Shown here in pieces: positions 34,862 to 48,458 of a stretch of 64,000 bases of DNA. Within the stretch, counting starts at the first letter, position 1. Each line of letters opens with the position of its first letter. The position numbers and the translations under genes were made by a program. This DNA is from Burhinus oedicnemus (lineage: Eukaryota > Chordata > Aves > Charadriiformes > Burhinidae). The stretch lies in assembly GCA_008921705.1 (NCBI GenBank), contig VFFE01007012.1, positions 1,094,022 to 1,158,021 on the forward strand, given 5' to 3'. The notes under the pieces were generated by a model. It worked only from the letters and a program-made list of their open reading frames with translations. It ran no database searches and was not told where the DNA came from.

Positions 34862-37800
34862 CTCTGCCCCATCGGCCCAGGGACCCCTCGCCGGGTGCCT
34901 GGCTCTGGGAGGGGGCAAGGGGCAGCCACGCTGGGAGGTTACACAGACACAGCTGTGATCACAGCCAGTCTCACCAACGGCTTCTCCCCTCCCAGAGCCC
35001 GGGGAGCTGCATACTGTAAGGGACAGCCATGACATTTTAGTCCAGAACAAATAAAAGACCTTGACTGTAATTCTAGACTTTTACAGTCAACAGCACTTGT
35101 CTTCAGAAGGGCCGGGATTTCATCCATGACATTCAGATGGCCGGTGCCCGCAGCCCACCACCCGGGAACGGCACCCGTGGTTCTTCAGGGGAAACATCCA
35201 AAAGTCCAAGCACTCCTGACCAAAAGGAGCACGTACCTACTTAAAACTGCTGCCTCCTGCTACAAACATGGTTTGGGGGTTTGTTTCATTTTAAAAAAAA
35301 AAAAAAAAGCAGCAGCATATTTAATACCTAAAGTTCTTTAGAAAGTATTTTAAGAATTAAAAACAAAGCCAGACAGCAGCAGGATGATCTTTGGAAAGCT
35401 TCAAGGAAATACAGCATGAACTAGTTTGTCTTTCTTGTGAAGTAAAGGATTTGGTGTATTTATGGACTGAGGAAAAAAAAATAGAGTGGTGTTTGAGCAA
35501 CTATAATCTGTCCCAATACAAAGAATTTGTGAAACGGTAAAAAGAAATAAGGAGAAAGGCTGAAATCTCTTCATTATAAATACAGCAAGATAAATGCAAA
35601 TGAGGAGTTCTTGAGTAGGGGGAATAGTAGTCCAATTGCATGTGCACTTTTGCATATGCTGCAGCAGATTAAAAATATTAATCAGACACACGTGCCTTTG
35701 CTTTGTCTATGGGACACAGTTTGTCTCAAAAACCTCAAAAAGAAAAAGAATCCCAGGATTTATGAGAAGCCATTAAGAATTTAAGTTGCAATATATTAAG
35801 AGATGAATACTGCCATATTGATAGTGATTGTGTAGTTTCAGTGCATTAACGAATACAAATTAACATAGCTAATAAAAACCAAGCTAATACTCCCTTTTAT
35901 TTTTGTGCCTCATATTTGGAAAAAGATAAGTTATTAAGGTTGAAGAATTTACTAAATAAAATGAGGAAAAAAAATGCTGTAGCTCTCCTACAAAAGAAAA
36001 ACTGTCAAGTTATTATTTCTCTAACCAATTAATCACATCAGGAGAACGCCACATGAGCTTAAGAGTTTTCTGCATTACAGACTGAATAGCAAATTCAATT
36101 AACCCTCCTGAGTTTCTGGTAGTAGGGCAGGAGGTATGATTTTGCATAGCACGATGTAATTCTGTCCTATTATTGTAGAGATGCCTTTTTTTTTTTTTTA
36201 AGAAAACAACCAAACAGCCAAGCAGCCAGGTAAACTATCAGTTTTCATGACATTTACTTCCTATTATCCCTTTCAAAGTATTTCATCTCTCCTAAAGTTA
36301 GTTCCGCATGGAAGAACTTAAATTAAAAGAAGCTGGCAGACCTATAAATCATACCTTGCTTTACATACCCCCTCATCAGAAGTTACAAGTCTACTACTTA
36401 ATTTCCGATCAATTAATTACTAGTGAAATCCATTACAAAGCATGCATAGAATAAATGTGAAAACTAAAATCTGAGTAAAATCTTAGTTGAGTAAGAGCTG
36501 TCGCCAAAGTAGGATTTGTCTGAATTTTTTCAAATTTGTGCAAATACTGTAATTTAAGCTTTCTTTAAAAAAACAACCACAAACATACATTGTTTTCAAA
36601 ATGAAAACTACAGAACTAAAATGTTCAGCTGACTTTTCTTATTATTATCCTCAGCAATTCCACAATTCTGAAAAAATTACATTGCCATAGTCATAAAACT
36701 AAGTCATGAAAAGTAGATACTTCACCTATGCAAAGATTTCAGGATTTTTCTAATCTTCAAGTATTCTGTCTTTTAAGATAATTTGCATGAAAGCACGTGC
36801 AGAATCCCACCATGATCAAATAACAGAGAGGAAAAAAACCAAATAAAAATATTGTAATATTGACAGAATATATATACAGACATCTCACACACAAAATTAG
36901 ACTGATTCAGTTACAGAATAAAAACTTATTGAAAATAGCCAATTCACTTCAACTTTTACTTACTGAATGTTTGAAAACATCTTGTCACAGGCAATACACA
37001 GACCAAGAATTCATCATACAAATTCAGTTAATAACTTTGAATGTATAACACTTTTTTCCCCGCAAGCAGTTTATTTTCTCAGTGGATAAATAAAACCTAC
37101 TTTTATCATGCATGCAATTATTTGTTCAGTTTTTATCTCATCTCTGAATAAAGGCACACAAAGAAGGCAAAACCAACCTGTTACTGGTGCCAACCCAAAA
37201 ACATCTTTTCAAAATCTCAAAGAATTTTAAACGTCACATAATCGGACCTATGAACAAATGGTTATCAATTTTAATCGGATCACTCAGCATCTATCTGAAA
37301 CCATTTCTTCATCTATGTTTACCTGCTCCCAGACAAGTGAAAATAGGACGTGTGTTTTATTAGTGGGTAATTAAATTAAGCCTAAAAAAATACCATCTGT
37401 GACCAAGCATTCTATAATTAACATATGTTTACAGATACGGTGTCATCAAAATTAACTACACTCTAATCTCAATAAATGTGAATTTTGATCTTTTTATTAA
37501 CTAATTCATTGAACACGTTTTCCAGGCTCTTGACAAAAGGTCATTTCATTAGCGGCGAACTCTGGCTGTAAGAACACTTGACACTGCATTGAGCTGCTCC
37601 AGTTACTTCCCAAAAACTAGCTCCAAGCCTTGGAAGAGAGGGGGGGGAAAAAAGGGAAAAAAGGCACTAGTTGTCTAAATAGTTTTCTGGTAGATAGACT
37701 CTTCCTCCTCCAACAGCTTTTTACCTTCTTCTGTCCTGTGCAAACTACCTGCCACAAGCATACTCAAAGTTCAGGATAAAAAGATGACTATGTTGTAGCA

Positions 37801-39248
37801 CTACACCCAGCAGAAAGGAGCACAAATACTGCGGGGCGAGCAGCTGAACTGTGCCCGTTCATTTAACCCCATGCATTACAAGGAACCTTACACAAGGACA
37901 GCAGAGTCTCTAAATGAAAGTTTAGAGAGCACCGTAGTATGACACAACAGCACCCCGGTTTCTCCTAGGTTGACAAAAAGACCGCCAACGTACCCACATG
38001 CGTGCGGCAAAGCACCCACGTTGGCTGTTGCAGAAACGCAGGCAAAGCACCGATGGGGACACAGCCTGGACCTGGAAGGCTCCCTTCTCCTCACACGCCA
38101 CTGTCATTCCTTGATGATATATGCCAGGCATTTACAGGAATCTTGGCGGCACTACCAATGATGTTCCAAGATGTGCTTCAAAGCATATTTTTCCCACTTG
38201 TTTAATTTGCATAGGCAGCATCCTTATTTACTAACCAATGAATCTCCAACGCATAGCTTCCCAACCATGGGGGACTAAGCTGTAACATCTCCTCCTTAAC
38301 TGGACATCTCCCTTGATGAGAAGGCAGCCATGCGTTTCATGTGAGCAACTGTGCTCATACCATACCCACTCCTGTACTTCTCCTGTTGCCTGTGGACAAA
38401 GAGGTGGCAGTTTCTAAACTGTCTCTGCTGCTTGTTAAAAGCACAAGCTTCGGGCCCACGCTGCCAGGCTGTACGCTCTCTGTTCTGTACTCATTTAAGA
38501 TAACTTTTTTAACGACAGTCAGCGCAACAGGACTAACGGAGGCCCTATCTACAAAAGAAAGGGCTGAATCTAGAGAGGTCTCCACGATACACTCTTTTAA
38601 AAAAGCAAATCATTATCCCACCAAATTAGTGTATAAATAGACTTTTGCTGCCAATAGTCTGAGGATATGGAGCTTAGGAACAAAGACCCATATCCAAAAA
38701 TCTGGCTGGACTCACTGTACAAGCTAGCAGTGAAGAGAGAAGATGATGTGATCCCTGCTGAATCCATTCAAATACAGAAAGCTTCCGTCCAAGTATGGCA
38801 TTTCCAGTCAAACCTGCTCCGAGATCCCCTGTTCTGCATATGTTTGGCCATGAATCTTTGAAGAGCAGCAAGGTTTTCCAAAAATCCATAAACTGAGGAA
38901 TGTGGCAACCCACTGCAAGCGAGACCAGATGCCAAAGTGTCTTCAGCCAAGAGAGGTAAACTTTGAAAACAAAACAACTACGTTTGGCCAACAGACAGAA
39001 GTAACCCAGAGGGCTGAAAGCAACAAAGCAAGACAGAAAATTCATCCATTTTAAGGGTATTTGAAAAGTGAGAGAGGCAAAAAAGACAGGATAAAGTAAT
39101 TTCACATGAAATATCACCAGCCCCAACCACTAAGGAAAAGCTTTCCTAGTGCTTCCCCCTGTTTTCCCAGCCAAAGCTGATACCAGAACAAGACCCAGCC
39201 CTCTCCTTGTGACATTCCTCTGTAGCTTTACTGCAGTCTCTAGACTTC

Positions 39249-39250
<2 letters not shown>
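34862..39250. other. AT-rich unique sequence, repeat-poor
   Basis: No gene is recognised. From about 35340 to 37560 the DNA is strongly AT-rich, with few repeats and many TAAT/ATTA and TTAATTAA-like motifs. That composition is typical of gene-desert DNA and of some conserved regulatory elements. Homopolymers occur at 35293-35308 (A), 36186-36199 (T) and 37636-37664 (G then A). CpGs are locally dense at 37965-38065. The 150-codon minus frame 38674-39126 is hydrophobic but has no recognised family. Confidence 0.5.

Positions 39251-39293
<43 letters not shown>
39251..39293. repeat. Poly(A) run, 43 bases
   Basis: The longest pure homopolymer in the window. No AATAAA lies in the preceding 50 bases and no recognisable retrocopy is upstream, so it is probably a mononucleotide microsatellite. 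Confidence 0.92.
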
Positions 39294-39295
<2 letters not shown>

Positions 39296-39420
39296 AAAAC
39301 CCACATTTTAATTTAGTTTTCAATGTCAAATAACTGATTTCAAGTGCATTTCCCACAGCAATCCATACATTCTCTGGCTTTCTATTTTTAAATGTGTGAT
39401 AGCTCACAGCTCTTAGAGGC

Positions 39421-39441
39421 TGCAGTATACATTATACTGCA
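39421..39441. repeat. Perfect 9-bp inverted repeat with 3-base loop
   Basis: TGCAGTATA at 39421-39429 and TATACTGCA at 39433-39441 flank CAT. It could form a tight hairpin or cruciform. No miRNA-length precursor stem extends from it. Confidence 0.6.
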
Positions 39442-41530
39442 AAATTACCATGTCAACAAATAACTTTTCTTTACTTGTAAACAGTGCCTCTTTGTGAACT
39501 GGCAGATGTCTGCCAAATTATGCTTTTACTCATCGAGATGTTCATTGGGAAAGATACCAGTAAGATACAATCCCTTTGCACAGCAAGCAGCAACAAAAGA
39601 CTTGATGGAAAATGACTACCCCAAAATACTCCTATCTCAGCAGTAAAAGACAGTTCTGAGAACTGGTATGCAAGCAAGGGATCTCAGGCCCTTGAGAAGA
39701 GCAGTTGTCTGATAAATCCTCTACAAAGGGGACGTGTAATTCAAAACCAATCAATAACTAGGTGCCAAATTCTCAGAAAATGAGTCCTGGAGTACACACC
39801 TAAAGCGTGTAGATACGTGCCGTTATACTTGCCCATGCAATGAGGCTGCAAACACAAACAGCACTTGAATTCATACCTTTGTAGGTATGTAGAGGTCAAA
39901 AGGTGCCAAAAATGCCCGTGTTACTTGTCCCAGCTACGTGCACAGATCAGCTCCTGCCCATCAAGTGACCCCAGAGGGAACGTGACGCTCAGCTGACTTT
40001 CCAGACAGGCAGGGTGCAAACGCTCTGCCCCACCGTCCCTTCCCGCCACGTGTCTCACCCAGCCCAAAGCAGCCCCACACAGCTCAACCTCCCCAACCGA
40101 GCTGGGGCACTTTGAGGGGCTGCACCAAGAGCCCTCGCTTGGAGATGCTCCAGGACCACCCCAGTCCCTGCCCTGGCATCTCATTCCCCTAACACAGATG
40201 CAGCTCTGCCTCGATGCAACATGCAAAACGGGGAGGACTCAAGTGCTTCCCCTAGCTAAAAGTAGTCAGACAATAACATTTATTATTGGGGTTATTCAAG
40301 CCACTACTTGAAGAGCCACTGTTTAAGATGGTCACCAGAGCGTTGGTTTTCTTTTTATGTTTTAAAAGCTGTGCTTCGCAAAACGCGCAGATTTAAAAAA
40401 AAAGAATAGGTAGGCGCACATACCCAACTTTAACCCTCCACACCCGAGGAAAGGTTCAAAACTGCAAACTTCCCAAGTAAAAGGAAAGTATCCTATCACT
40501 CCCGAAATGGAAGCAAGTGTGCCCATCAACTGTTTACACCAATAAAAACTTAATCGTCTGGTGAGGAGCCTGTTGTAGGCAGGGGTAAGACGCTGGTGTT
40601 CATGGGCACAATTCCTGTTTCTGGACATAAAGCCAGAGGAGGCAGCACAGAGGTGTAACTCGTGCTTGCAGCACCTGGGTTCCTGGGGACAATAGATTCG
40701 GAGATCTGCAGGGCTCCCCACAGCTCTCTTACCCTTCCAAAGCAAGAATTAAAATCCACACAGGATGTTGTGAAAGAGCCTTCTAATGAACACTGATTAT
40801 TTTTTTCCCCCTTCATCCTGCAGGAAGGTGAAGAGCTGGGAGGAAAAGGGTGAGTTTTCCCATGGCCACAACTTGACAACCCTGATGGTCCTCCAACCCC
40901 ACCACGATGTGCACATGCATAATGTGGCTCCTCATTTCTGATGCCTTTTTTCCCCCCCAAAGGACTGCAGGGCCATACAAAGCAAAGAAGAGCGAGCTTC
41001 ATCCCCACAAATGCCTGATTGTGCAGTATCTCCTGAAGGGAGGCCATTCAAGAAAAGGTGGTTTCACCAGTTTACATCACCAGTAGCTAGGCAGAAGTAA
41101 ATGCGCAAGGAATTTCTCCTGGTACAGACAAGAGGGGAAAAAACCTGAAACCTTCAAAAATATTTACGTGAACTGTCACAAACAGGTGCCGATAACACCC
41201 ATGGGAACAAGGGTGGGCATCTGAGGGGCAGGTCAGAACACATCCACGTTCTGGTCTCAACAGCACAAACCAAGAGGATAGGAGGTGGACGCTTGCTATA
41301 AATGGCAGGAAAGGGGGCGATGAGGCCATGTGGATGAAGGAAAAGCTATAGTTACTGCTAGCAGTGCCAAAAGGAGCACAAGTAACTAAAATTGTATGAC
41401 CTTTTTATTTTTAAGCACACGCATTGCAATGCAAGATTAATTAAAAGGATCCATTTTCATCATATGCAGGATCTGTTTACTGCTGCATTATCATGGCTAT
41501 GTACAGCACGTGTATTCAGCATATGGAAAA

Positions 41531-41562
41531 GAGACTAACTGCATATGAGACTAACTGCATAT
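41531..41562. repeat. 16-bp perfect tandem repeat (2 copies)
   Basis: GAGACTAACTGCATAT at 41531-41546 is repeated exactly at 41547-41562, and a partial third copy (GAAAACTAAC) follows. Confidence 0.88.
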
Positions 41563-41667
41563 GAAAACTAACCGTAGAAGACTGAAAAGAGTAGACATGA
41601 ACCAAATATGTATGTTTGATGGCTTTGACAGCATCACTGAAAAGCCAAATCAGACAGGTGGCCATAG

Positions 41668-41694
41668 AGACTAGCCTAGAAAAGAAGCTAGTCT
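41668..41694. repeat. Short inverted repeat (hairpin)
   Basis: AGACTAGC at 41668-41675 and GCTAGTCT at 41687-41694 are perfect complements around an 11-base loop. Confidence 0.5.
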
Positions 41695-41900
41695 TACATT
41701 AGAAAAATAAATCAGTCTCTTCGTGGACACTTAATTCCTTTATGGACTCAACAGAAGCCATGTAAATGTATTACTAAAACAACAGAGAAGAGAGAGCAAT
41801 TTAGAACCAGAAGCAGAAGAAAGGCACTATTTCATACAGAAATTCTCATAAAACTGGAAGCCATTAAATGGAAGCCGAAGAAGTTTGTTCATGTCACAGG

Positions 41901-42004
41901 AATCCAGATCTTGCAACAAACAGTAAAATTTAATATCCTTCTACCAATATCCTTCTGTGAAACCTAGGTCTTGCAACAAACAGCCCAATCCAATATCCTT
42001 CTAT
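41901..42004. repeat. 60-bp tandem duplication
   Basis: TCTTGCAACAAACAG at 41909-41923 recurs at 41969-41983, and AATATCCTTCT at 41952-41962 recurs at 42012-12 bases earlier in register (41992-42002). The overall offset is about 60 bases, with substitutions between copies. An additional AATATCCTTCT occurs inside the first unit near 41946-41956. It is a diverged direct duplication in non-coding DNA. Confidence 0.75.
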
Positions 42005-45000
42005 TGAAGCACCAAATGAAATCCTCATGTACCAAAGAGGACAAAGCAGCTTTCTGCACTGAACAATAGCTACCCTCAATTTGCATTTAAAATCCTCTAA
42101 TCTAAGTACGATCTGAGTGTAACTCCCGAAGCAATCAAACCTCATGTATTTTGATACTATTTTCTAAGTGAACAGGAAAAAAGCACACACAGAGGAGAGA
42201 GATGCCACCTTCAACCAACAATTATTGAGCTGACTTGAAAACAAGGACAATGATGAGATCGTACCAATGGGAATAAACACCCCGATTCAATCATGGAGCT
42301 ATCCAATAATGCCCTGGAAGGGGAAAAAAAAACCACATTAAGTACCTGAAGGTAAGTGGTAAATCATTTTACCCTTAACAGAAATGGGGACAGTCTATAT
42401 AAAACTTCACTAATTTATAAAGTTTACTTTATGTAGTCATCTTAAATGCAAATTAGCAGTCTGTCTTTAGTTTCCGCAGACCACCTTGACGAAGTACATG
42501 CATAAGAATTTCCTTACAGAAGGGAGACAGTGGTCCTGACTGGATAATTACAAGCAGGTGTTGTATTTTAGATGGGCCTTTCTACAGCAAGCTTCCTTCA
42601 CAAGTTTTTTTGTTGTGCGGGGTTTTTTTTCTTTGTTTTGTGTTTTTAATTGTGAAGTATGAGACTTAAAACTTCTTAGCAATGATTATAGGTATCATAT
42701 GGCCTTGAGTGTATAACGTATACACATGCTATAATGCTGGCTTGAAGCACAACAGATGAAACCTGCAAACCAGCAAGTCTTTCATTCAGTGAAATTTTTC
42801 TCCCTATGCGTAGATATAATCCTCCTAATTAAGGCTTGGATAGTATTTCCCTAACATTTTGTGGGTGTACAATACGATATCTGCACACTCCTCAGAGCAT
42901 ACAGGGCCTGATCCAAAATCCGCTGGCCAAGGTGTGTTTGCCTCACGCACCGACTCGAGGGAGGTAGAACCTCGCAAGCAAGGAGAGCATCAGTGCTGCT
43001 TCCCGAGGGGAATTCTCCACTGACTTATGCTGACAAATAGAAGTACTCATATTTGGGAGTTCTTGAGTTTTAGGCTGCTTCTACTGGACAGCTTTACAGC
43101 AAACGGGCTTTGTGCAAAGAATCACGGCGTGAGCAGGCGCCGAGGACCTATTACAACTTTAAATTAGCTGCCGGACAGCCCTGCAGAAGAGGACCAAGAA
43201 GAAACATCACCTTGCTGGGTGTCGCTCAAGCAGCTCCTGCCCACCCGTGGGCAGCGCAGGCAGGCTGCCCACCCCGACCCCACACCAACCTGAGTGGAAG
43301 GGAGAGGAGGGGGCACAGCAGCTTCCCCCTGAGCCAGGTCCACCCCTGCTTGACGTGGCAGCAACGTGTCCCACCCGGCAGCAGCACAGCCTGCAGATTT
43401 CTAAACCCGTCAGTGCTGCACGAGAAACGAATGCCACAGCTCCTTCTCCAATGCATTTCTCTTCCTGTACGTTAAAACTCTCCAGTAAGCAGCACAGTAT
43501 TTTCACCAGTTCATCTCTAGCAATCATTGCTTTCATGTTCACCAGAATTATTTTTTCACCACAGATATGAAGGTAATAAGGGACCTTATAGGCATTTCGC
43601 TGCCAAAATTACATCCACTTAATTTGAATCAGTTTTGCATCATCTTCTGCACAAATGCCGGACTGGACTTTTCTACACCAGCAGAGTCTGCCCTAACCTC
43701 CCATGCAGCTCCTTGACACGTAGAGATAACGATGACACCACAGTGAAGTGACAGAATCTGGTTTATAACTATAAATACTTTTGCCCAAAATGCGTTTAAA
43801 GAACTTGGAGGGAAACCCAAAATCCTACTTTAACATTAGGATTTTGTCACTAGTAACAGAGTTACACAAAGCAAATGACTTTTGTTAAAAACCACGTGCT
43901 CATTCAGTTATGCTTCTGACTAGTCACACCCTCTCATTCTTTTTAAAAACAAGATTTCTCAAAGTTGCCAACAGCTGTTTCAAATATCTGTCTTTGCTGA
44001 ATAAGCCTCCCGGTTTCTATATTCAGAGCACAACTGATGCAGAAGTCTCTTAACACCCACTAAACTTGAATAATTTATACTCTTACAGTCTTGTATGGCA
44101 AGATACAAAGTGACTTAATCATGAGGTATTCACAGCATTCTCCTCCAAAAAAGTATGAAACTCAGTGAAAAATATCATTCCAATAGAAGTCCTCGGGCGG
44201 TATGTTCCACATAGGAGATTGACTTGAGTTTTCATTAAAAATTCAGCACCATAGACAAATCAAATACTTCTGTTTTTGTATGACTGCTTGCCTGGGCAGT
44301 TGGAGAATTCATTATTAAGCACCTTCCATTTCCAGATTAAGCTGAGAAAACAGGATAGGTTGCTTTAATATTAATTCATGTGTCTGCACAGCGCCTATTG
44401 CACCTTGTGAAACTTTTTAAGCACAATTCAAACTTAAAATTGTTTGTCTTCTACTGCTTCAGCTTTTACAGTGAGCATGCCTACATCATGGCTAAACTTC
44501 ACTGCATAGATACTACTTTCTAAAAAGGAAAACATGGCATGATAGCAGGACTCAAATATGTTTCCTTGCTTCATTTTTGTCCTGCTTATATTTTTTACAA
44601 ATACATAAACAAAACAAGCAAGCATGTCCCTTATGTCCCAAGACGCAAGCCACTGTAATGGTTTCATAAGAGAGCCACAGAAGTACTCCTGCCTTTGGGC
44701 TCTCTGTTTCGCTTTGCTTTTGGATGGAGATTTTCCAAGAGTCAAGTAGGTGCTCGTACTCAAACACCACTGAGTTCCCGTGGAGGCTGGATGCCAAGTT
44801 ATCTTTGAGGAAAAACTCCCTACAGAGATGTTTTGCTCATTTAAACATTTTAAAGGTTTATGAAAATGAAAGGAGATTAAAAACATATATATGATTGCCT
44901 GTTACATAAGGAGTTTTTGAAAGCATGCCAAGTTTAATGATATCTCAGTGGAACAAAATAGAGCAAATCGCTATTCAGTCACCAAAAAAAATTCTTATGT

Positions 45001-48000
45001 CAAAACATTTTCTCATGCGTTTCTTGTTTTCTTGCACATTAGAAGTGGTTTTACCTGCCTTACAAAACATGTACATTTAATGAACCCATTTTAAAAAAAG
45101 GATATTGATATCAAAGTGCCCCAGGACAGAAACCCCAACACACCGCAAGCCTGACTGACTGTCCAACAAATACACACCTGAGACAGTGCAGTTCAGTGCA
45201 CGAGACACTGGACGGAGAGCCAGGGGACATGGACATCAAAAATTCTGTCCTGTGTCGGGGCAAAGGTTCACTCCAGTCCATTCCGTGGCAGCAGGAAGCA
45301 CCAGGGGAGCGACAGGAGCGCTGAGGATGCAGGAACCGATACCCTCCTGCTGCCCAGCAATCGGCAGCTGATCCTCTCCCTCCGGCAGCCCCACATCTTC
45401 ACATTTAACAGCCGCCGACAGATCTGCTGCAACCTGCCACTAAAAGCTGTGATCAGCTACAGCTCACTTGGCTTTTCTTCTTCTCCTTCCCTCTCCCCCC
45501 CTCTCCTTTCTTCTGTCCTTTCTATTTAAACTTACCTTGTCGAGGCAAGGACCATCTCTAACGTTATTGCATTCATACAATACCCAGTTCAACACAGCCC
45601 TGATCTCAGCTAAGGCCTCTAGGAGTTATGATCTCTGGTGAGGTGTACGTGTCCAGCGAACAGAAGGAGGAGCTGGATGCACACAGTGCCGTAAGGTAGT
45701 AACTTCCTGGCAAGTGGCGAGTACTCGAGGTTTGCCATAAAAAGTCATCGGGCTGGCCTAAACAGAGAAGTTAAGCCCTCTTTTTTTTTATTAACTGCAT
45801 GCAAGGCTATTTATGTTTCAGTTCTCAGTTACTATCACGGCTTTGTGGTTTCCCAAAGTATGTTTTAGCATTTCCCTTTTGCTGTGACATCTGGCAGCGC
45901 ATCTTCAATATTCCCTTAGAGCAGATATGGCTGTCAGTGCTCAGTTCAATATCTGGATTACAATCACGTTGATTAGGTCTTCGGTCTGCGAGCGGTGCCA
46001 TCAGTTACCCTGAAACTATTCTCACAAAAGAAGTTAAGAAAAACAGAATTTGGCTTCAAACACATGAGTACTTGCCGGGTAGAAATTTTAAGGATTGACA
46101 CCTAAACGAATAAAATCATTCACTTGACAATATCCCACTGAAAGCAAATGTCATCTAGGCTTTTATAAATCGAAAAGCTTTCAAGAAATCAGGTCTTATT
46201 GGTTGAACTCAGTTATGCTAGCCGGTATTAAGGAATAAAGTAAATCTCAGTGTCTTATTTTTAGCATCTGCTGCACTACAGAATAGTGTCTTTGACAAAA
46301 AAAGTACTCTGCTTATCATCCAAAAGGTCTTTCTCCTTCCACATAATTAAAGCCACCAGCAACTAGCTGTTATCCTACACGAAATCAGTACCATACCACA
46401 CAAGTAATATCATAGATTCAACACCAAAAGGCTAACAGAATCCTACCCTTCCCAAAGTTAATAACCGAAGGGTGCAATGAGGCACCTCCAGGCTTGGAGG
46501 TCAAGAGGCTACAAGCGGAACGGACCAGCTCAACTTTTATAGAAGCCAAAACGAGTACAAAGTTAATGCTGGAACCCCCCGGGATTATTCACCACCTGTC
46601 CACAAAGCAACAGCACTGCTGTGGGGTCTAGCTGCAGACGTGCCAGCAGTGGATTTATTAATTAAGTAGCAATACATGCACAATAATTATAGCTATCACA
46701 TCATCAGACATTCTTCCCTAATTGTTTCGTCATAATTTTTACACCCTAGAACGCAACAAAAAATTGCAAAGGACTGTCTTACAGTTCTTATTGATTTTCC
46801 CCACATGAATTTTCACTGTTCAGTGGAGAACTACAGTCCGTGTGAGTGCAAGCTAGGGCTGAACGTTCTTACATAGACTTGACCTTGAAGGCACTCAGCC
46901 AGAAGGAAGCCGTTTTCTTTATTCAGTTTTACTGGGACGTGTGTTTATTTGAGAATATGTATCTTACACATGTACACCCTGGCTGACCAGGCTAGCAGTG
47001 AGCTGCCAAGTGATACCCATTGCACAAAGATTATACTTAACATTTAAACTGGGGCTTCTAACTGCTCTCCATGCAACCACTTTTAGCAACTGAGAATCAG
47101 TCTAAACCCCAAGCAGCTTCACTACCATTTTGTTTTTGCAAGGTTTCCTTGTACATGCATTTCTGTAATACTGGAAAACACAGTTCAAACTTTCAAGCCA
47201 TCTAAAGATGAACTACATGAAAAAGAAACACATTCTGCTACCTACCCAAAACCTGTTGAGTTAGTGTGAGAAGATACAAGTCACTGGCAATTTATTCTGT
47301 TAAACGTAATATGACAATATTCTCAAAGTCTTGAGAACCCAAAGCGACAAAAGAAGAATTCACAAAATGGGACATACTGATTCCTGTTACTACTAAAATA
47401 AATTATCACCTAAGCAGTTTGAGAGTGTTTAGCCTGGTGTGAGATCCATGCACTTTTTTTCCAATTAAGCAGAAAGTTTTAACCTACAGCAGTCAACATA
47501 AGACTAACTGGTAGCTAAAGCAATCAGAAGCAAAAATACATGGATATGTCTATCAACCTCTGAGCTACCAGACTTACCAAGCAACAGTTTGCCAAATGAT
47601 TTAACCAAATACATTTTCCTGTTTGAATGCTAGTATGAGTGGCGCGTGCCTGTTTCTTACTAGAGCTTTACGAGACTTCAAAACACATCCAACCACTTGT
47701 GCATTCTCCTCCATGGGTGTCCTATCACCCCCCAGATCTTGCAATAGTTAGGTATACATGCCGGTGGGAAGATGTCTCTTACATTTATATCTATGTAGAA
47801 GAGATATTTATATCTACCTGCTTCACAGACCTACCAGGAGATGCAATGAAACAAGCAACATGTCTTCCTATTTAAGCTTTTTGCGCTTTTACTGCGACGG
47901 GAATATAATTCAGTGAAAATGTGGTCAGAGAGCTCATTAGCTTCTGTGTGCTTTCATAGCTGGCCAAAATAACGTGAAACATACGTAGACATAACTGCCT

Positions 48001-48458
48001 TTAAGTCTGAAAAACTCAACTTTTGTCCCATTAGGGCAGCTCCTTTCACTGCAGAAGCTCTGCAGTTTCTGCACCGCTAGGAGGCAGCTTCACTCTGGTT
48101 TTGCCAGTCCTGCACTGTGAATACTGGTGCTACGGGACTGAGGATGAAGTTCATCAGGGCATTTGGGCAGCAGCTGAGGGCTACACAGAGCTCTGACTCT
48201 CCTGACCAGGGGTCTCAGGAGCCCAGCAGCAACCAGATCCTGGTATTTGGCACACAGACCAAGCTCCCCACATCCCTACCACTGCTCTCCAGGGGACACA
48301 GAGAAGAATTAATCCCTCCTGTCTCCACCTTACTAGAAGACAGCTAGGAAGATAACTCTTACTTCTGCAAAGGCAGTATTCAGACCATTGCCTGGAGATT
48401 TCATTCACAGACTACCACAAGAGAGAGCTGCCCTTGTGGTGCCCTGGTGGTGTGGCCT

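Larger units (their letters stand above)
39442..48458. other. Unique non-coding sequence, no gene recognised
   Basis: No gene is supported. The longest frames (40550-41047 minus, 165 codons; 44434-44886 minus, 150 codons) have no domain, repeat or signal sequence I recognise, and other frames overlap them. Embedded are a 16-bp tandem repeat (41531-41562), a hairpin (41668-41694), a 60-bp duplication (41901-42004), a T/G tract near 42605-42645 and a pyrimidine tract at 45474-45530. GC-richer patches lie at 40000-40170, 43110-43420 and 45190-45440. Confidence 0.5.

Noticed and set aside
40550..41047. Minus-strand 165-codon frame
   Set aside because: No domain, mixed composition and GC-richer local DNA; most likely chance.
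44434..44886. Minus-strand 150-codon frame
   Set aside because: No domain recognised and a second minus-strand frame overlaps it; most likely chance.
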